This document shows positions 1 through 9,751 of a stretch of DNA of 64,000 nt, one piece after another. The notes beneath the pieces are model-generated. The model did no database searches, was not told the origin of the DNA, and worked only from the letters and a program-made list of their open reading frames with translations. Position 1 is the stretch's first letter, and each line of letters starts with the position of its first letter. Source of the DNA: Roseomonas nitratireducens (GTDB taxonomy: Bacteria > Pseudomonadota > Alphaproteobacteria > Acetobacterales > Acetobacteraceae); assembly GCF_017813355.1 (NCBI RefSeq), contig NZ_JAGIYZ010000005.1:124001-188000 (forward strand). Direction: 5' to 3'. A program made the position numbers and the translations under genes.

Positions 1-3000
1 ACCTGCTGGAGCAGGTCGGTCCGGCCGATCACGTCCGTCAGCTTGCGGAAGCCGAGGGAGGCGAGGATCTCGCGCACTTCCTCCGCCACGAAGGAGAAGA
101 GGTTGATGACCTTCTCCGGCGTGCCGGTGAACTTGGCGCGCAGCGCCTCGTCCTGCACGCAGACGCCGACCGGGCAGGTGTTGGAATGGCACTGGCGGAC
201 CATGATGCAGCCCATGGCCACGAGCGAGGCCGTGCCGATGCCGAATTCCTCCGCACCCAGCATCGCCGCGATCACCACGTCGCGCCCTGTCTTGAGCCCG
301 CCATCGGTGCGCAGCTTCACCCGGTGGCGCAGCCGGTTCAGCAGCAGCACCTGGTGGGTCTCCGAGAGCCCCATCTCCCACGGCAGGCCGGCATACTTGA
401 TGCTGGACTGCGGCGATGCGCCGGTGCCGCCCGAATGGCCGGAGACCAGGATCGCATCCGCCTTCGCCTTGGCCACGCCGGCGGCGATGGTGCCGATGCC
501 GGAGCGCGAGACAAGCTTCACGCAGACCGTCGCATCCGGGTTGATCTGCTTGAGGTCGTAGATGAGCTGCGCCAGATCCTCGATCGAGTAGATGTCGTGG
601 TGCGGCGGGGGCGAGATGAGCGTCACGCCCGGCGTCGAATGCCGCAGCTTCGCGATGAGCCCCGTCACCTTGAAGCCGGGCAGCTGCCCGCCCTCGCCGG
701 GCTTGGCACCCTGGGCGACCTTGATCTCGATCTCGCGGCAGTTGTTGAGGTATTCCGCCGTCACGCCGAATCGGCCCGAGGCGATCTGCTTGATCGCGCT
801 GTTGGCGTTGTCGCCGTTCGGGCGCGGCTTGGCGCGCGCGGGGTCCTCGCCGCCCTCGCCGGAATCCGACCGGGCGCCGATGCGGTTCATGGCGATGGAC
901 AGGGTCTCATGCGCCTCGGGGCTGAGGGCGCCGAGGGAGATGCCGGGGGCGACGAGCCGCTTGCGGATCTCCGTGATGCTCTCGACTTCCTCGAGCGCGA
1001 CGGCCGCGCGGCCTTCCATGCGGAAGTCGAGCAGGTCGCGAAGCGCCACCGGCGGCAGCTTGCGCACGGCGTCCGAATAGCGGCGGTAGGTCTGGTAGCT
1101 GTCGGTCTCCACCGCCTTCTGCAGCGTGTGGATCAGGTTGCCGTCGAAGGCGTGCACCTCGCCGCGCCGGCGCAGCTTGTACAGCCCGCCCACGGGCAGC
1201 GCGACCGCGCCCTGCTGCCAGGCCTTCTCATGCAGCGCGAGCACGCGCCGCGCGATGCCCGAAAGCCCGATGCCGGAGATGCGCGAGGGCGTACCGGGGA
1301 AGAACTCGCCCACCAGCGCGCGGGAAAGCCCGATCGCCTCGAAGTTCATCCCCCCGCGATAGGAGGAGAGGACGCCGATGCCCATCTTGGACATGACCTT
1401 GAGCAGGCCCTTGTCCACCGCCTTCTTGTAGCGGCCCACCGCCTCGCCCAGGCCGATATTGCCGAACAGGCCGCGGCGATGGCGGTCGGCGATGCTCTCC
1501 TGCGCGAGATAGGCGTTCACCGTCGTCGCACCCGCGCCGATCAGCACGGCGAAGTAGTGCACGTCCATGCATTCCGCCGCGCGGACATTGAGCGAGGTGA
1601 AGGTGCGCAGCCCGTGCTTGACCAGGTGCGTCTGCACCGCGCCGACGGCGAGGATCATCGGGATCGCGGCGCGGTCCTCGGCCTGGCCCTCATCGGTCAG
1701 GATCACATGGGCGCAGCCGGAGCGCACGCCTTCCTCCGCCTCGCGGCGGATGCGCTCGATCGCGCGGCGCAGCCCGGCCTCGCCGTCGGCGACCGGCCAG
1801 GTGCAGTCCACCGTCGCGACGGTCGCACCCATGTAGCCGCGCATCGCCTCGAACTGCGCGTTCGACAGCACGGGGCTCTCCAGCATGAGCATGTCGCACT
1901 GGGTCGGGTCCTCGTCGAGGATGTTCCCGAGGTTGCCCAGCCGCGTGCGCAGCGTCATCACCCGCGTCTCGCGCAGGGAATCGATCGGCGGGTTGGTGAC
2001 CTGGCTGAAGGTCTGGCGGAAATAGTGGTGCAGGCCGCGATACTGGCTCGACAGCACGGCGATGGGCGTGTCGTCGCCCATCGAGCCGACGGCCTCGTTC
2101 GCGTCCTCCACCATCGGGTGGAGGATCCCTTCCAGCTCCTCGAGCGTGTAGCCCATCGCCAGCTGGCGCCGGCGCAGCTCCTCGGCCTGGAAGTTCGCGC
2201 GCTCGTCGCGCTCGGCCTTGACGATCTCGTCGATGCGCGTGGTACGCGACGTCCACTGGCCGAAGGGCTTGCGGGCGGCGAGCGTGTCCTTCAGCGCGGC
2301 GTCCTCGTAGAAGCGCGCCTCATCGAGGTCGACGCCGATGCATTGTCCCGGCCCGAGGCGCCCCTTCTGCACGATGCGGTCCTCGGGCAGCTTCACCATG
2401 CCGGTCTCGGAGCCGACGATCAGCAGCCCGTCCACCGTGCGCGTGAAGCGCATCGGCCGCAGCCCGTTGCGGTCGAGGCCCGCGATCACCCAGCGCCCGT
2501 CGGTCGCGGCGATCGCCGCCGGCCCGTCCCAGGGTTCCATCACCGCGTTGCAGTACATGAACAGCTCGCGATGCGCGGCCGACATGGTGGCGTTGTTGCT
2601 GACGCTTTCGGGGATCAGCAGCGCCTTGGCCATGGGCGCGTCGCGCCCGCCGCGGACCAGCAGCTCGAACACGTTGTCGAGCGTCGCGGTGTCCGACCCG
2701 CCCGCCTGTACGATCGGCTTCAGGTCCTCCATGAAGGCATCGAGCAGCGGATGGGCAAGCCGCGTCTCGTGGCTCTTCATCCAGTTGGCGTTGCCGTGCA
2801 GCGTGTTGATCTCGCCGTTATGGGCGAGCATGCGGAAGGGCTGCGCCAGCCGCCAGGTCGGGAAGGTGTTGGTCGAGTAGCGCTGGTGGTAGATGGCGAA
2901 GCGGCTGACGAAGCGCGCATCCAGCAGGTCGGGATAGAATTCCGTCAGGCTCTCGGCCAGGAACATGCCCTTGTAGATGATCGAGCGGGCGGAGAGCGAG

Positions 3001-3611
3001 CACAGGTACAGCTCGGGGATCTGCGCCGCGATCGCCTGCTTCTCGATCCGCCGGCGGATGACGAACATGTCGCGCTCGGCGGTCTCGACGTCGCGCTGCT
3101 CGGGGTCCCAGATCAGGATCTGCTCGATCTCGGGGCGCGTGGCGTTCGCCTTCTCCCCGATGCAGCCGACGCTGATCGGCACCTGGCGCCAGGAATAGAT
3201 GGCGTAGCCGGCGTTGAGGATCTCGCTCTCGATGATCTGGCGGCAGCGTTCCTGCGCGCCCAGGTCGGTCTTGGGCAGGAAGACCATGCCCACGGCGATG
3301 CGCCCCGGGCGCACGCGGTCGCCGCCGCGCTGGACGACTTCGGCGAAGAAATCCTGCGGGATCTCGATATGGATGCCCGCGCCGTCGCCGGTCTTGCCGT
3401 CGGCGTCCACGGCGCCGCGATGCCAGACGGCCTTCAGCGCGTCGATGCCCGCCTGCACCACTTCGCGCCGCGGCTTGCCGTCGAGGGCGGCGACCAGGCC
3501 GACGCCGCAGGCATCGTGCTCGGTCATGTCGATGTGGGCGGCGGAGGAGAGCAGGTCGCGGCCCTTGGCGTGGGCGGCGACGAAGGCGGAACCGGATTCG
3601 TGCTGCGTCAT
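1..3611 (-). CDS. gltB: Glutamate synthase large subunit, 3' end cut by window edge
   Basis: This is the large subunit of NADPH-dependent GOGAT, which hydrolyses glutamine and uses the ammonia to make glutamate from 2-oxoglutarate. About 1203 codons are visible of the usual roughly 1500. The start is the ATG at 3611, five bases after the gltD stop. The nucleophile is Cys35 in the HDACGVG motif, so a propeptide of about 34 residues should be removed. The glutamine amidotransferase domain comes first, followed by the central domain and the FMN-binding synthase domain. The 3Fe-4S cluster cysteines lie in [11 protein letters not shown] near residues 1141-1151. Only the C-terminal beta-helix (GXGXG) domain falls outside the window. 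The gene is cotranscribed behind gltD, the reverse of the order seen in some enterobacteria. Family identity is certain. Confidence 0.98.
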   Translation of the reverse strand, partial: MTQHESGSAFVAAHAKGRDLLSSAAHIDMTEHDACGVGLVAALDGKPRREVVQAGIDALKAVWHRGAVDADGKTGDGAGIHIEIPQDFFAEVVQRGGDRVRPGRIAVGMVFLPKTDLGAQERCRQIIESEILNAGYAIYSWRQVPISVGCIGEKANATRPEIEQILIWDPEQRDVETAERDMFVIRRRIEKQAIAAQIPELYLCSLSARSIIYKGMFLAESLTEFYPDLLDARFVSRFAIYHQRYSTNTFPTWRLAQPFRMLAHNGEINTLHGNANWMKSHETRLAHPLLDAFMEDLKPIVQAGGSDTATLDNVFELLVRGGRDAPMAKALLIPESVSNNATMSAAHRELFMYCNAVMEPWDGPAAIAATDGRWVIAGLDRNGLRPMRFTRTVDGLLIVGSETGMVKLPEDRIVQKGRLGPGQCIGVDLDEARFYEDAALKDTLAARKPFGQWTSRTTRIDEIVKAERDERANFQAEELRRRQLAMGYTLEELEGILHPMVEDANEAVGSMGDDTPIAVLSSQYRGLHHYFRQTFSQVTNPPIDSLRETRVMTLRTRLGNLGNILDEDPTQCDMLMLESPVLSNAQFEAMRGYMGATVATVDCTWPVADGEAGLRRAIERIRREAEEGVRSGCAHVILTDEGQAEDRAAIPMILAVGAVQTHLVKHGLRTFTSLNVRAAECMDVHYFAVLIGAGATTVNAYLAQESIADRHRRGLFGNIGLGEAVGRYKKAVDKGLLKVMSKMGIGVLSSYRGGMNFEAIGLSRALVGEFFPGTPSRISGIGLSGIARRVLALHEKAWQQGAVALPVGGLYKLRRRGEVHAFDGNLIHTLQKAVETDSYQTYRRYSDAVRKLPPVALRDLLDFRMEGRAAVALEEVESITEIRKRLVAPGISLGALSPEAHETLSIAMNRIGARSDSGEGGEDPARAKPRPNGDNANSAIKQIASGRFGVTAEYLNNCREIEIKVAQGAKPGEGGQLPGFKVTGLIAKLRHSTPGVTLISPPPHHDIYSIEDLAQLIYDLKQINPDATVCVKLVSRSGIGTIAAGVAKAKADAILVSGHSGGTGASPQSSIKYAGLPWEMGLSETHQVLLLNRLRHRVKLRTDGGLKTGRDVVIAAMLGAEEFGIGTASLVAMGCIMVRQCHSNTCPVGVCVQDEALRAKFTGTPEKVINLFSFVAEEVREILASLGFRKLTDVIGRTDLLQQ

Positions 3612-3616
3612 GATCG

Positions 3617-5056
3617 TCACTCCGCGGCGATGGCCGGGGCTTCGGCCCGGGCCTGGATGAAGGCGTGGATCTGCTCTGCGACGTCGCGCCCGTCGCGGAT
3701 GCCCCAGACGACGAGGGAGGCGCCGCGCACGATGTCGCCGGCGGCGAAGACGCCGGGGACGGCCGTCATCATCGTGCGGAAGTCGACCTTCAGCGTGCCC
3801 CAGCGCGTCACGCCGAGCGCGGGCTCGTTGAAGGCGGCGGGCAGGTCCTCGGGGTCGAAGCCGAGCGCCTTGATGACCAGGTCGGCCTTCACCTCGAACT
3901 CCGCGCCGGCGATCGGTTCCACCTGCTGGCGCCCGGTGGCGTCGGGCAGGCCGAGATGCATGCGCTGCGCGCGCACCGCAGCAACCTTGTCGGTGCCGAG
4001 GAAGGATTCCGGCGCGGCGAGCCATTCGAAGCGCACGCCTTCCTCCTCGGCGTTCTTCACCTCCCGCATCGAGCCGGGCATGTTCGCCTTGTCGCGGCGA
4101 TAGAGGCAGGTGACGGAGGCCGCGCCCTGGCGCACCGCGGTGCGCACGCAGTCCATCGCGGTGTCGCCGCCGCCGACCACGACCACGTGCCGCCCCTCGG
4201 CGTTCAGCGCGCCGCTCTCGAACTCCGGCACCTCGTCGCCGAGGCCCTTGCGGTTGGACGCGATCAGGTAGTCGAGCGCCGCGACCACGCCGGGCAGCGC
4301 CGCGCCCGCGCAGTCTATGTCGCGCGCCTTGTAGACGCCGGTCGCGACCAGGATCGCGTCATGCCGCTGGCGCAGTTCGCCCAGCGTGACGTCGCGGCCG
4401 ACGGCGGTGTTCAGGCGGAACTGGATGCCGCCCATGACGTATTGCTGCCAGCGGCGGACGACGACTTCCTTCTCCAGCTTGAAGTTGGGGATGCCGTAGA
4501 TCATCAGCCCGCCGGCGCGGTCGTGCCGGTCGTAGATCGTCACCTGGTAGCCCATCGTGCGCAGGCGTTCCGCGGCGGCCATGCCGGCCGGGCCGGCGCC
4601 GATGATGCCGACGGTCTGCGGGCGTTCCCGCACCGGCATGGGCGGCTTGACCCAGCCTTTCTCCCAGGCGGTGTCGGTGATGTACTTTTCCACCGCGCCG
4701 ATCGTGACGGACTCGAAGCCCTTCTCGATGACGCAATTGCCTTCGCAGAGCCGGTCCTGTGGGCAGACGCGGCCGCAGATCTCGGGGAAGGTGTTGGTCG
4801 CGGCGGCGACCTCGTAGGCTTCCTCGAGCCGCCCTTCGGCGGTCAGCTTCAGCCAGTCCGGGATGTTGTTGTTGAGCGGGCAATGCACCTGGCAGAAGGG
4901 CACGCCGCACTGCGAACAGCGCGACGCCTGCTGGCCGGCGGCCTCGGCGGCGAAATTCTCATAGACCTCGCCCCAATCGGCGCGGCGGGCCGAGGCGTCG
5001 CGCTTGTCCGGCTGCCGCTGCTGGAGGCGGACGAACTGGAGCATCTTCTCGGCCAT
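3617..5056 (-). CDS. gltD: Glutamate synthase small subunit
   Basis: The 479-residue beta subunit of GOGAT passes electrons from NADPH through FAD and iron-sulfur clusters to GltB. The N-terminal cysteines appear as [14 protein letters not shown] near residues 47-59 and [15 protein letters not shown] near residues 94-108, which is the double 4Fe-4S pattern. The FAD Rossmann motif [11 protein letters not shown] follows, then the NADPH motif [11 protein letters not shown]. The start is the ATG at 5056. The stop lies five bases before the gltB ATG, so the two genes are one operon with gltD first. The upstream region holds palindromes that could be an operator (see 5177-5260). Confidence 0.97.
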   Translation of the reverse strand: MAEKMLQFVRLQQRQPDKRDASARRADWGEVYENFAAEAAGQQASRCSQCGVPFCQVHCPLNNNIPDWLKLTAEGRLEEAYEVAAATNTFPEICGRVCPQDRLCEGNCVIEKGFESVTIGAVEKYITDTAWEKGWVKPPMPVRERPQTVGIIGAGPAGMAAAERLRTMGYQVTIYDRHDRAGGLMIYGIPNFKLEKEVVVRRWQQYVMGGIQFRLNTAVGRDVTLGELRQRHDAILVATGVYKARDIDCAGAALPGVVAALDYLIASNRKGLGDEVPEFESGALNAEGRHVVVVGGGDTAMDCVRTAVRQGAASVTCLYRRDKANMPGSMREVKNAEEEGVRFEWLAAPESFLGTDKVAAVRAQRMHLGLPDATGRQQVEPIAGAEFEVKADLVIKALGFDPEDLPAAFNEPALGVTRWGTLKVDFRTMMTAVPGVFAAGDIVRGASLVVWGIRDGRDVAEQIHAFIQARAEAPAIAAE

Positions 5057-5176
5057 GCGGACCCCCGGTGACGGCGTGTTCCTGCCGGGGTGGGGGCGCG
5101 CAGGATCGGTCGCCGGCCCCCCGGCGCGGGGTCACTTACGGCATGTATCCGGGGCGCGCGAGTCCTTTCTGCGCCA

Positions 5177-5199
5177 ATAGGACAGTTTTTTTGTCCTAT
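5177..5199. promoter_or_regulatory. Palindrome upstream of gltD (possible operator)
   Basis: ATAGGACA, a 7-base T-rich spacer, then TGTCCTAT form a perfect 8-bp inverted repeat inside a locally AT-rich patch, about 120 bases before the gltD start. An 8-bp dyad is typical of a dimeric repressor or activator site. The identity of the regulator is unknown; the operator role is inference from position and symmetry. Confidence 0.4.
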
Positions 5200-5243
5200 C
5201 TTCGCGGCGGGGCCGACCCCCGGTAACCCTGCATACACCGTTC

Positions 5244-5260
5244 CGGACACAATTGGTCCG
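5244..5260. promoter_or_regulatory. Second GGAC/GTCC dyad in the gltD upstream region
   Basis: CGGAC, a 7-base spacer (ACAATTG) and GTCCG make a second dyad sharing the GGAC/GTCC half-sites of the 5177-5199 palindrome. A further GACATGTC palindrome follows at 5266-5273, overlapping the end of the epimerase gene. Repeated related half-sites suggest one regulator binding several times, but spacing differs between the dyads. Confidence 0.25.
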
Positions 5261-5271
5261 AATCGGACATG

Positions 5272-6216
5272 TCAGGCGGCGGCCCGCCGCCCGCCGCCCC
5301 GCCGGAACCGCGCCAGATAGGCCGGCACGATCGCCTCCACCGCCTTGGGCGCGATGCCGAGATCGGCCAGCGTCAGCGCCCCTTCCGCCACCAGGTTGTC
5401 GCGGCGCAGCAGGATCAGCTGGTCGCGCGTCAGCGGCGGGGTGGGCAGCTTCTCGCCCATCCGCGCCTGGAACTCGACCAGCCGGTCGGGCAGGTCGACC
5501 ATCATCCGCCGCCGCCCGGTCGCCTCCAGCACGAAGGCCAGCACCTCGCGCATGCTCATCGCGCGCGGGCCGCCGAGCTCGTAGGTCTTGCCGGCGGCAT
5601 CCTCGCGCGCGATCGCGGCCATCGCGGCATCCGCCACGTCGCCGACATAGACCGGCTGGAAGCGCGTCCCACCCGAGACCACCGGCATGACGGGCAGCAC
5701 CGCGGCAAGCCCGGCGAAGCGGTTGAAGAACTGGTCCTCCGGCCCGAAGACGACGGAGGGGCGGAGGATGGTCGCGGCGGGGAAGGCCGCGCGCACCGCT
5801 TCCTCCCCTTCCGCCTTGCTGCGGGCATAGAGGCTCTCGCTGGCCGCATCGGCGCCGATCGCCGACAGGTGCACGAGCTTGCGCGCGCCCGCGGCCGCGG
5901 CCAGCCGCGCGACGCGGCCCGCGCCCTCGGCCTGGATGCGGGCGAAGTCGCCCTCCTTCCGCTCGAACAGGATGCCGACCAGGTTGATCACCACCTCGGC
6001 CCCCGCGACGGCGCGGGCGACGGAGGCCTCGTCCGTCACGCTCGCCGCGACGGGGACGATCTGCGCGACGGCGCCGAGCGTCCGCAGCTTGCCGGCCTTC
6101 TCCGTGTCCCGCCCGGCGATGCGGACGATGAAGCCCTGCTTCGCGAGACGCTGGACGATGTGGCGGCCGATGAATCCCGCGCCCCCGAACACCGTCGCCA
6201 CCCGGCGATTGTCCAT
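5272..6216 (-). CDS. NDUFA9-like NAD(P)-dependent epimerase (complex I-associated type)
   Basis: This 314-residue atypical short-chain dehydrogenase has the N-terminal nucleotide-binding motif GGAGFIGRHI near residues 10-19. It resembles the NDUFA9 family, members of which stabilise respiratory complex I or bind quinone in alphaproteobacteria. The open frame extends to 6402, but that would run through tRNA-Leu, so the ATG at 6216 (MDNRRVATVFGG) is the real start. It is monocistronic and convergent to nothing close by; gltD lies downstream on the same strand. A nucleotide-sugar epimerase role cannot be excluded from sequence alone. Confidence 0.82.
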   Translation of the reverse strand: MDNRRVATVFGGAGFIGRHIVQRLAKQGFIVRIAGRDTEKAGKLRTLGAVAQIVPVAASVTDEASVARAVAGAEVVINLVGILFERKEGDFARIQAEGAGRVARLAAAAGARKLVHLSAIGADAASESLYARSKAEGEEAVRAAFPAATILRPSVVFGPEDQFFNRFAGLAAVLPVMPVVSGGTRFQPVYVGDVADAAMAAIAREDAAGKTYELGGPRAMSMREVLAFVLEATGRRRMMVDLPDRLVEFQARMGEKLPTPPLTRDQLILLRRDNLVAEGALTLADLGIAPKAVEAIVPAYLARFRRGGGRRAAA

Positions 6217-6349
6217 GCCTCGCTTACCCCGCTCAGGAATTGATCGCTGGGGACCATATGGGGCGCTTCGCGTCGCCTCAAGGCGCCCGCTTGACGGGCT
6301 CCGCGGCTGCGCGTAAACGCCCGGCCTCGCCGCAAGGCGCCGACCTCCT

Positions 6350-6436
6350 GCCCAGGTGGCGGAATTGGTAGACGCGCAGGTTTCAGGTACCTGTGGCCGC
6401 AAGGCTGTGAAGGTTCGAGTCCTTTCCTGGGCACCA
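6350..6436 (+). tRNA. tRNA-Leu (CAG)
   Basis: Acceptor arms GCCCAGG and CCTGGGC pair, the long variable arm GGCCGCAAGGCTGT marks a class II tRNA, and the anticodon stem CAGGT/ACCTG holds the loop TTCAGGT with anticodon CAG. The T-loop reads TTCGAGT. The 3' CCA is encoded. The 87-base length fits tRNA-Leu. Confidence 0.97.
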
Positions 6437-6461
6437 CTCTTTCTCCCAAGGCGCGGATAAT

Positions 6462-7118
6462 TTGGGCACCACCCTGTTCACGCATGGCGGCGTGACCATC
6501 CGCCTGCATCGCAACGACCTGCCGGACGGACTCGACCTCGGCCGCGTCGTCGCGATCGACACGGAGACGATGGGGCTCAATCCGCACCGGGACCGGCTCT
6601 GCCTCGTGCAGCTTTCCTCCGGCGACGGCTCCGCGCATCTCGTACAGTTGGTCCCCGCGAGCCTCGGCGGGCAGGGCTATGCCGCGCCGAACCTGCGCCG
6701 GCTGCTGGCCGACCCTGCCGTGACCAAGCTGTTCCACTTCGCCCGCTTCGATGTCGCGGTGCTGTTCCACTACCTCGGCGTCACGACGGCGCCGGTCGTC
6801 TGCACCAAGGTCGCGGCGAAGCTCGTGCGCACCTTCACCGACCGGCACGGGCTCAAGGACCTGTGCAAGGAACTGCTCGGCGTCGAGATCTCGAAGCAGC
6901 AGCAGACTTCCGACTGGGGGGCGCCGGACCTCACGCCTGATCAGCTCGCCTACGCGGCCTCGGACGTGCTGCACCTGCACGCGCTGTGGGCGAAGCTCGA
7001 GGGCCTGCTGCGGCGCGAAGGCAGGCTCGACATCGCCGAGGCCTGCTTCCGCTTCCTGCCCACGCGCGGGAAGCTCGACCTGCTGGGCTACGAGGACCCC
7101 GACATCCTCTCCCACTGA
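6462..7118 (+). CDS. rnd: Ribonuclease D-type 3'-5' exonuclease
   Basis: A short (218-residue) RNase D containing only the DEDD exonuclease domain, which trims the 3' ends of tRNAs and other structured RNAs. Visible motifs are DTETMGLN (ExoI), a central HFARFD (ExoII) and YAASDVLHL (ExoIII, DEDDy type). The HRDC domain of the enterobacterial protein is absent, as is common in alphaproteobacteria. The TTG at 6462 has AAGG upstream; an in-frame GTG at 6492 (MTIRLHRNDLPDG) is an equally good start by homology-like appearance. It lies 25 bases after tRNA-Leu and may be transcribed with it. Confidence 0.92.
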   Translation: MGTTLFTHGGVTIRLHRNDLPDGLDLGRVVAIDTETMGLNPHRDRLCLVQLSSGDGSAHLVQLVPASLGGQGYAAPNLRRLLADPAVTKLFHFARFDVAVLFHYLGVTTAPVVCTKVAAKLVRTFTDRHGLKDLCKELLGVEISKQQQTSDWGAPDLTPDQLAYAASDVLHLHALWAKLEGLLRREGRLDIAEACFRFLPTRGKLDLLGYEDPDILSH

Positions 7119-7133
7119 CCGCCGCGGCGCGCG

Positions 7134-8105
7134 TCAGTCCACCCGCGCGCCGGAGGCCCGGATGATCGGCGCCAGCGCCGCCTCATTGGCCGCGCGATAG
7201 GTCGCGAACTCCTCCGGCGTCGTGTACCAGGGCGTGGCGCCGTTCTCGAGGAAGCGCCGCTTCAGGTCGTCGGTCTCGAGCGACTGGCGCGTCAGCGCGT
7301 TCAGCCGGCTGACGATGGCCGGCGGCATCCCGGCCGGGCCCATCACGCCGCCCCAGGAGTTGATCTCGAAGCCCGGCAGGAATTCCGCCATGGTCGGGAT
7401 CTCGGGCGCGGCCGGGCTGCGCTGCGCGCCGGTGACGGCCAGCGCGCGTACCTTGCCTTCGCGATGCAGCGCGAGCCCCTGTGGGATGTTGTCGAAGATC
7501 ATGTGCACCCGGCCGCCCTGGATATCGACATGCGCGGGTGCGGCGCCGCGATAGGGCACGTGCAGCATGTCGACGCCGGCCATGGTCTTGAACATCTCGC
7601 CCGAGATGTGGACCGTGGTGCCGGACCCGGAGGAGGCATAGGCGTATCGGCCGGGGTTCGCGCGCAGCAGCGCGATCAGTTCCGGCACGCTGCGCGCCGG
7701 CACGTCGTTGTTCACGACGAGGAGGTTGGGCAGCTGCCATAGCCCCGAGACGTAGGAGAAGTCCCGCGCCGGATTGAAGGGCAGGCGGGCATAGAGCGTG
7801 GGCCCGATCGACAGCGGCGCGACCGAGGCGAGCCCGATCGTGTTGCCGTCCGGCGCGGCGCGGGCGATCGCCTCGGTGCCGATGTTGCCGGCCGAACCCG
7901 CGCGGTTCTCGACCACGAATTGCTGGCCGGTGATCTCGCTCATCTTGATGCACCACAGGCGCGACAGGATGTCGGTGCCGCCGCCGGGCGGGAACAGGCC
8001 GATGAAGCGGATGGCGCCGGTCGGCCAGGCGGGTTGCGCGATGGCGGGTGCCGCGAGCGGCGCGGCGGCGAGCGCGAGCGCCGCCCGCCGGGTGACGTTG
8101 TGCAT
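7134..8105 (-). CDS. Tripartite tricarboxylate transporter substrate-binding protein (Bug/TctC family)
   Basis: A 323-residue periplasmic receptor of the Bug family. It begins MHNVTRRAALALAAAPLAA, a signal peptide with a twin-arginine-like n-region and cleavage near APAIAQ. The conserved start of the mature domain, WPTGAIRFIGLFPPGGGTD, holds the family beta-strand and ligand-binding loop. GGGAGGAACCACC precedes the ATG at 8105. No TctA/TctB membrane genes are nearby, so this is an orphan receptor of the type greatly expanded in Acetobacteraceae and Burkholderiales. The ligand is unknown. It converges with rnd, 15 bases apart. Confidence 0.93.
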   Translation of the reverse strand: MHNVTRRAALALAAAPLAAPAIAQPAWPTGAIRFIGLFPPGGGTDILSRLWCIKMSEITGQQFVVENRAGSAGNIGTEAIARAAPDGNTIGLASVAPLSIGPTLYARLPFNPARDFSYVSGLWQLPNLLVVNNDVPARSVPELIALLRANPGRYAYASSGSGTTVHISGEMFKTMAGVDMLHVPYRGAAPAHVDIQGGRVHMIFDNIPQGLALHREGKVRALAVTGAQRSPAAPEIPTMAEFLPGFEINSWGGVMGPAGMPPAIVSRLNALTRQSLETDDLKRRFLENGATPWYTTPEEFATYRAANEAALAPIIRASGARVD

Positions 8106-8185
8106 GGTGGTTCCTCCCTGGATTGTCGTTGGGAGGATGGCAGTCCGGAATGGCCGGACGCGTCAAGCGATCCTTGCCGCGGCGT

Positions 8186-9361
8186 TCAGAACTGCACCCC
8201 GGTGCTGAGCCAGAAGCCCCGCACGCCGCGGTCCCCGGTCAGGAAGGTGAAGCCGAGCCTGGCCGGGCTGTCGCGGCCGAGCTGCGCGAAGGCGCCGAAT
8301 TCCTGGTAGTTGCGGATGTAGACGTCGTCGCCGGTGAAGCGCGTGTCGACCGCGAAGATCGATCCCACCAGCGGCCGCCCGGCCAGCTCCACGCCCAGGT
8401 CGCGGGAGAGCACGACGCCGTTGCGGTAGACGATGTTCTTCAGGTCGTAGTCGACCGAATAGGACCCGATCGAGACCGGGAAGGTCGAGACATAGGTGAT
8501 GCCGTTGGCCAGCACGAAGCGGAAATCCGCCGGCAGCTCGAAGCGCATGGTGGAGTTGAGCGCCGCCGAATAGACGCCCGACCCGCCGCCGAGGTCGATC
8601 GAGCCGACGCCGCCGACGCGGAAGGAAGGCTGCAGCGTCCACCAGTCGAAGACGCGCCGGCGATACAGGATGCCGAGATTGCCCGCGTAGGACCGCGCGC
8701 CTTCCGTGTCCGTCCAGGTCAGCGGGACGTCGAGCTCGATGGTGTCGTTGGGCGACAGGGTGAAGGTCTGGTTGATCGGCAGGGAGACCGAGCGCGTGTT
8801 GTAGCCGGCCGCGCTGAACGACCCGAAGCGCACGCCGAGCCCGAAGCCCGAGCCCCCGCCCACCGCCGTTTCCACCGCGCGCCCGAAATCGGCGGCGACG
8901 AACTGGTTCATCGCCGCGTTCGGGTTGCCCGCGACCGGGTCGATCGAGGTGGTGGCCGCGGCGAGCCGCAGCACGCGGTTCACCTCCGAGGATCCCTGGC
9001 CGCGCAGCCAGTCCTCGAACAACTGCCGGCTCTCGTCGCGCGTCGCGCCATTGAAGGTGATGTCGATGCCCGCGCCGGGGATGACGATGCGCAGCGCCGG
9101 CGAGTTCAGCGTGAAGACGCCCTGGGCGGGGACGCCGCGCAGGTTGATGTCGGCGGTCGCGGCCGAGGTCTCGGTATAGCCGGCCACGATCGACTGCAGC
9201 CCGGCGGTGTCGAGGGCGCGGTAGGCGTCCTCGATCCGCGTGAAGCCGGCGCTGCCGGTCTGGCCATCGACGTTGAGCACGATGCCGAAGGGGTCGCGCG
9301 CCTGCGCGGCGGTGGCGAGCAGGAGTGCGGCCCCGGCCGCGAGCAGCTGGCGAAGACGCAT
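8186..9361 (-). CDS. Secreted protein with outer-membrane beta-barrel features, function unknown
   Basis: The 391-residue product starts MRLRQLLAAGAALLLATAAQARD, a clear Sec signal peptide with cleavage near AQA. The C-terminal half alternates polar and aromatic residues and ends in WLSTGVQF. A terminal phenylalanine after alternating hydrophobics is the BAM recognition signature, so an outer-membrane barrel is likely. The N-terminal 120 residues look like a separate periplasmic domain. GGGGGATCATCGCC precedes the ATG at 9361; the longer open frame to 9511 lacks support. I do not recognise a named family. Confidence 0.75.
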   Translation of the reverse strand: MRLRQLLAAGAALLLATAAQARDPFGIVLNVDGQTGSAGFTRIEDAYRALDTAGLQSIVAGYTETSAATADINLRGVPAQGVFTLNSPALRIVIPGAGIDITFNGATRDESRQLFEDWLRGQGSSEVNRVLRLAAATTSIDPVAGNPNAAMNQFVAADFGRAVETAVGGGSGFGLGVRFGSFSAAGYNTRSVSLPINQTFTLSPNDTIELDVPLTWTDTEGARSYAGNLGILYRRRVFDWWTLQPSFRVGGVGSIDLGGGSGVYSAALNSTMRFELPADFRFVLANGITYVSTFPVSIGSYSVDYDLKNIVYRNGVVLSRDLGVELAGRPLVGSIFAVDTRFTGDDVYIRNYQEFGAFAQLGRDSPARLGFTFLTGDRGVRGFWLSTGVQF

Positions 9362-9527
9362 GGCGATGATCCCCCGGCGGATGGGCGCGCCCCCCCGGCG
9401 CGGCCGATCTGCGTGCGGACGGTAACGGGCCGCGGAATCGCCGCGCAACATCGCCGTGGTCACGCTTCCGGGCGCGCGCATCCTGGCCGCCGGGCGTGGC
9501 GCGGGAACCACAGCGGCGCCCTACCCC

Positions 9528-9566
9528 GGAAAAAGAAAGGCCCGGCTGCCACGAGGGCGCCGGGCC
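9528..9566 (-). terminator. Rho-independent terminator (minus strand)
   Basis: GGCCCGGC and GCCGGGCC form an 8-bp all-GC stem around a 12-base loop. On the minus strand the stem is followed directly by TTTCTTTTT, a strong U-tract unusual in this GC-rich sequence. It lies 186 bases beyond the LysR stop and probably ends the small RNA described at 9528-9622. Confidence 0.85.
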
Positions 9567-9622
9567 TAAGTCAACAGGGAGGCTTCACGTCTGGGAGACG
9601 AGGGATCCGAAGGACCCCTTCC
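9528..9622 (-). ncRNA. Putative trans-acting small RNA with CUCCC loops (suhB/mmgR-like)
   Basis: Read on the minus strand, an 8-bp hairpin with a UUC loop (9601-9619) is followed by a 5-bp hairpin CGUCU-CCC-AGACG (9588-9600). Then come GCCUCCCUGUUGACU and the U-tailed terminator. Exposed CCUCCC anti-Shine-Dalgarno motifs ahead of a strong terminator are the hallmark of alphaproteobacterial suhB/mmgR (alpha-r14) type sRNAs; the match here is from memory of that family. The 5' end is a guess, since I could not place a convincing promoter. The rest of 9362-9751 shows no gene. Confidence 0.45.
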
Positions 9623-9751
9623 GACCTAGTCGCCGGATGACCAAAATGTAGGACCGCAACCCACGCGCGTGATTCCCGATCTCAACCACCCCGCCATGCG
9701 CGGCGTGCATGACCTTTCGGAAACCCCGTGTGATTTGCGTGACAGACCCTC

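Noticed and set aside
186-4103. A 1305-codon open frame on the plus strand antisense to gltB/gltD
   Set aside because: It is the mirror of the gltB frame in high-GC DNA. The minus strand encodes a fully conserved GOGAT, and the plus frame is low-complexity Arg, Ala, His and Asp without domains.
5272-6402. Longer start for the NDUFA9-like gene at 6402
   Set aside because: It would overlap tRNA-Leu almost completely, and the FAD/NAD fold begins at MDNRRVATVFGG (6216).
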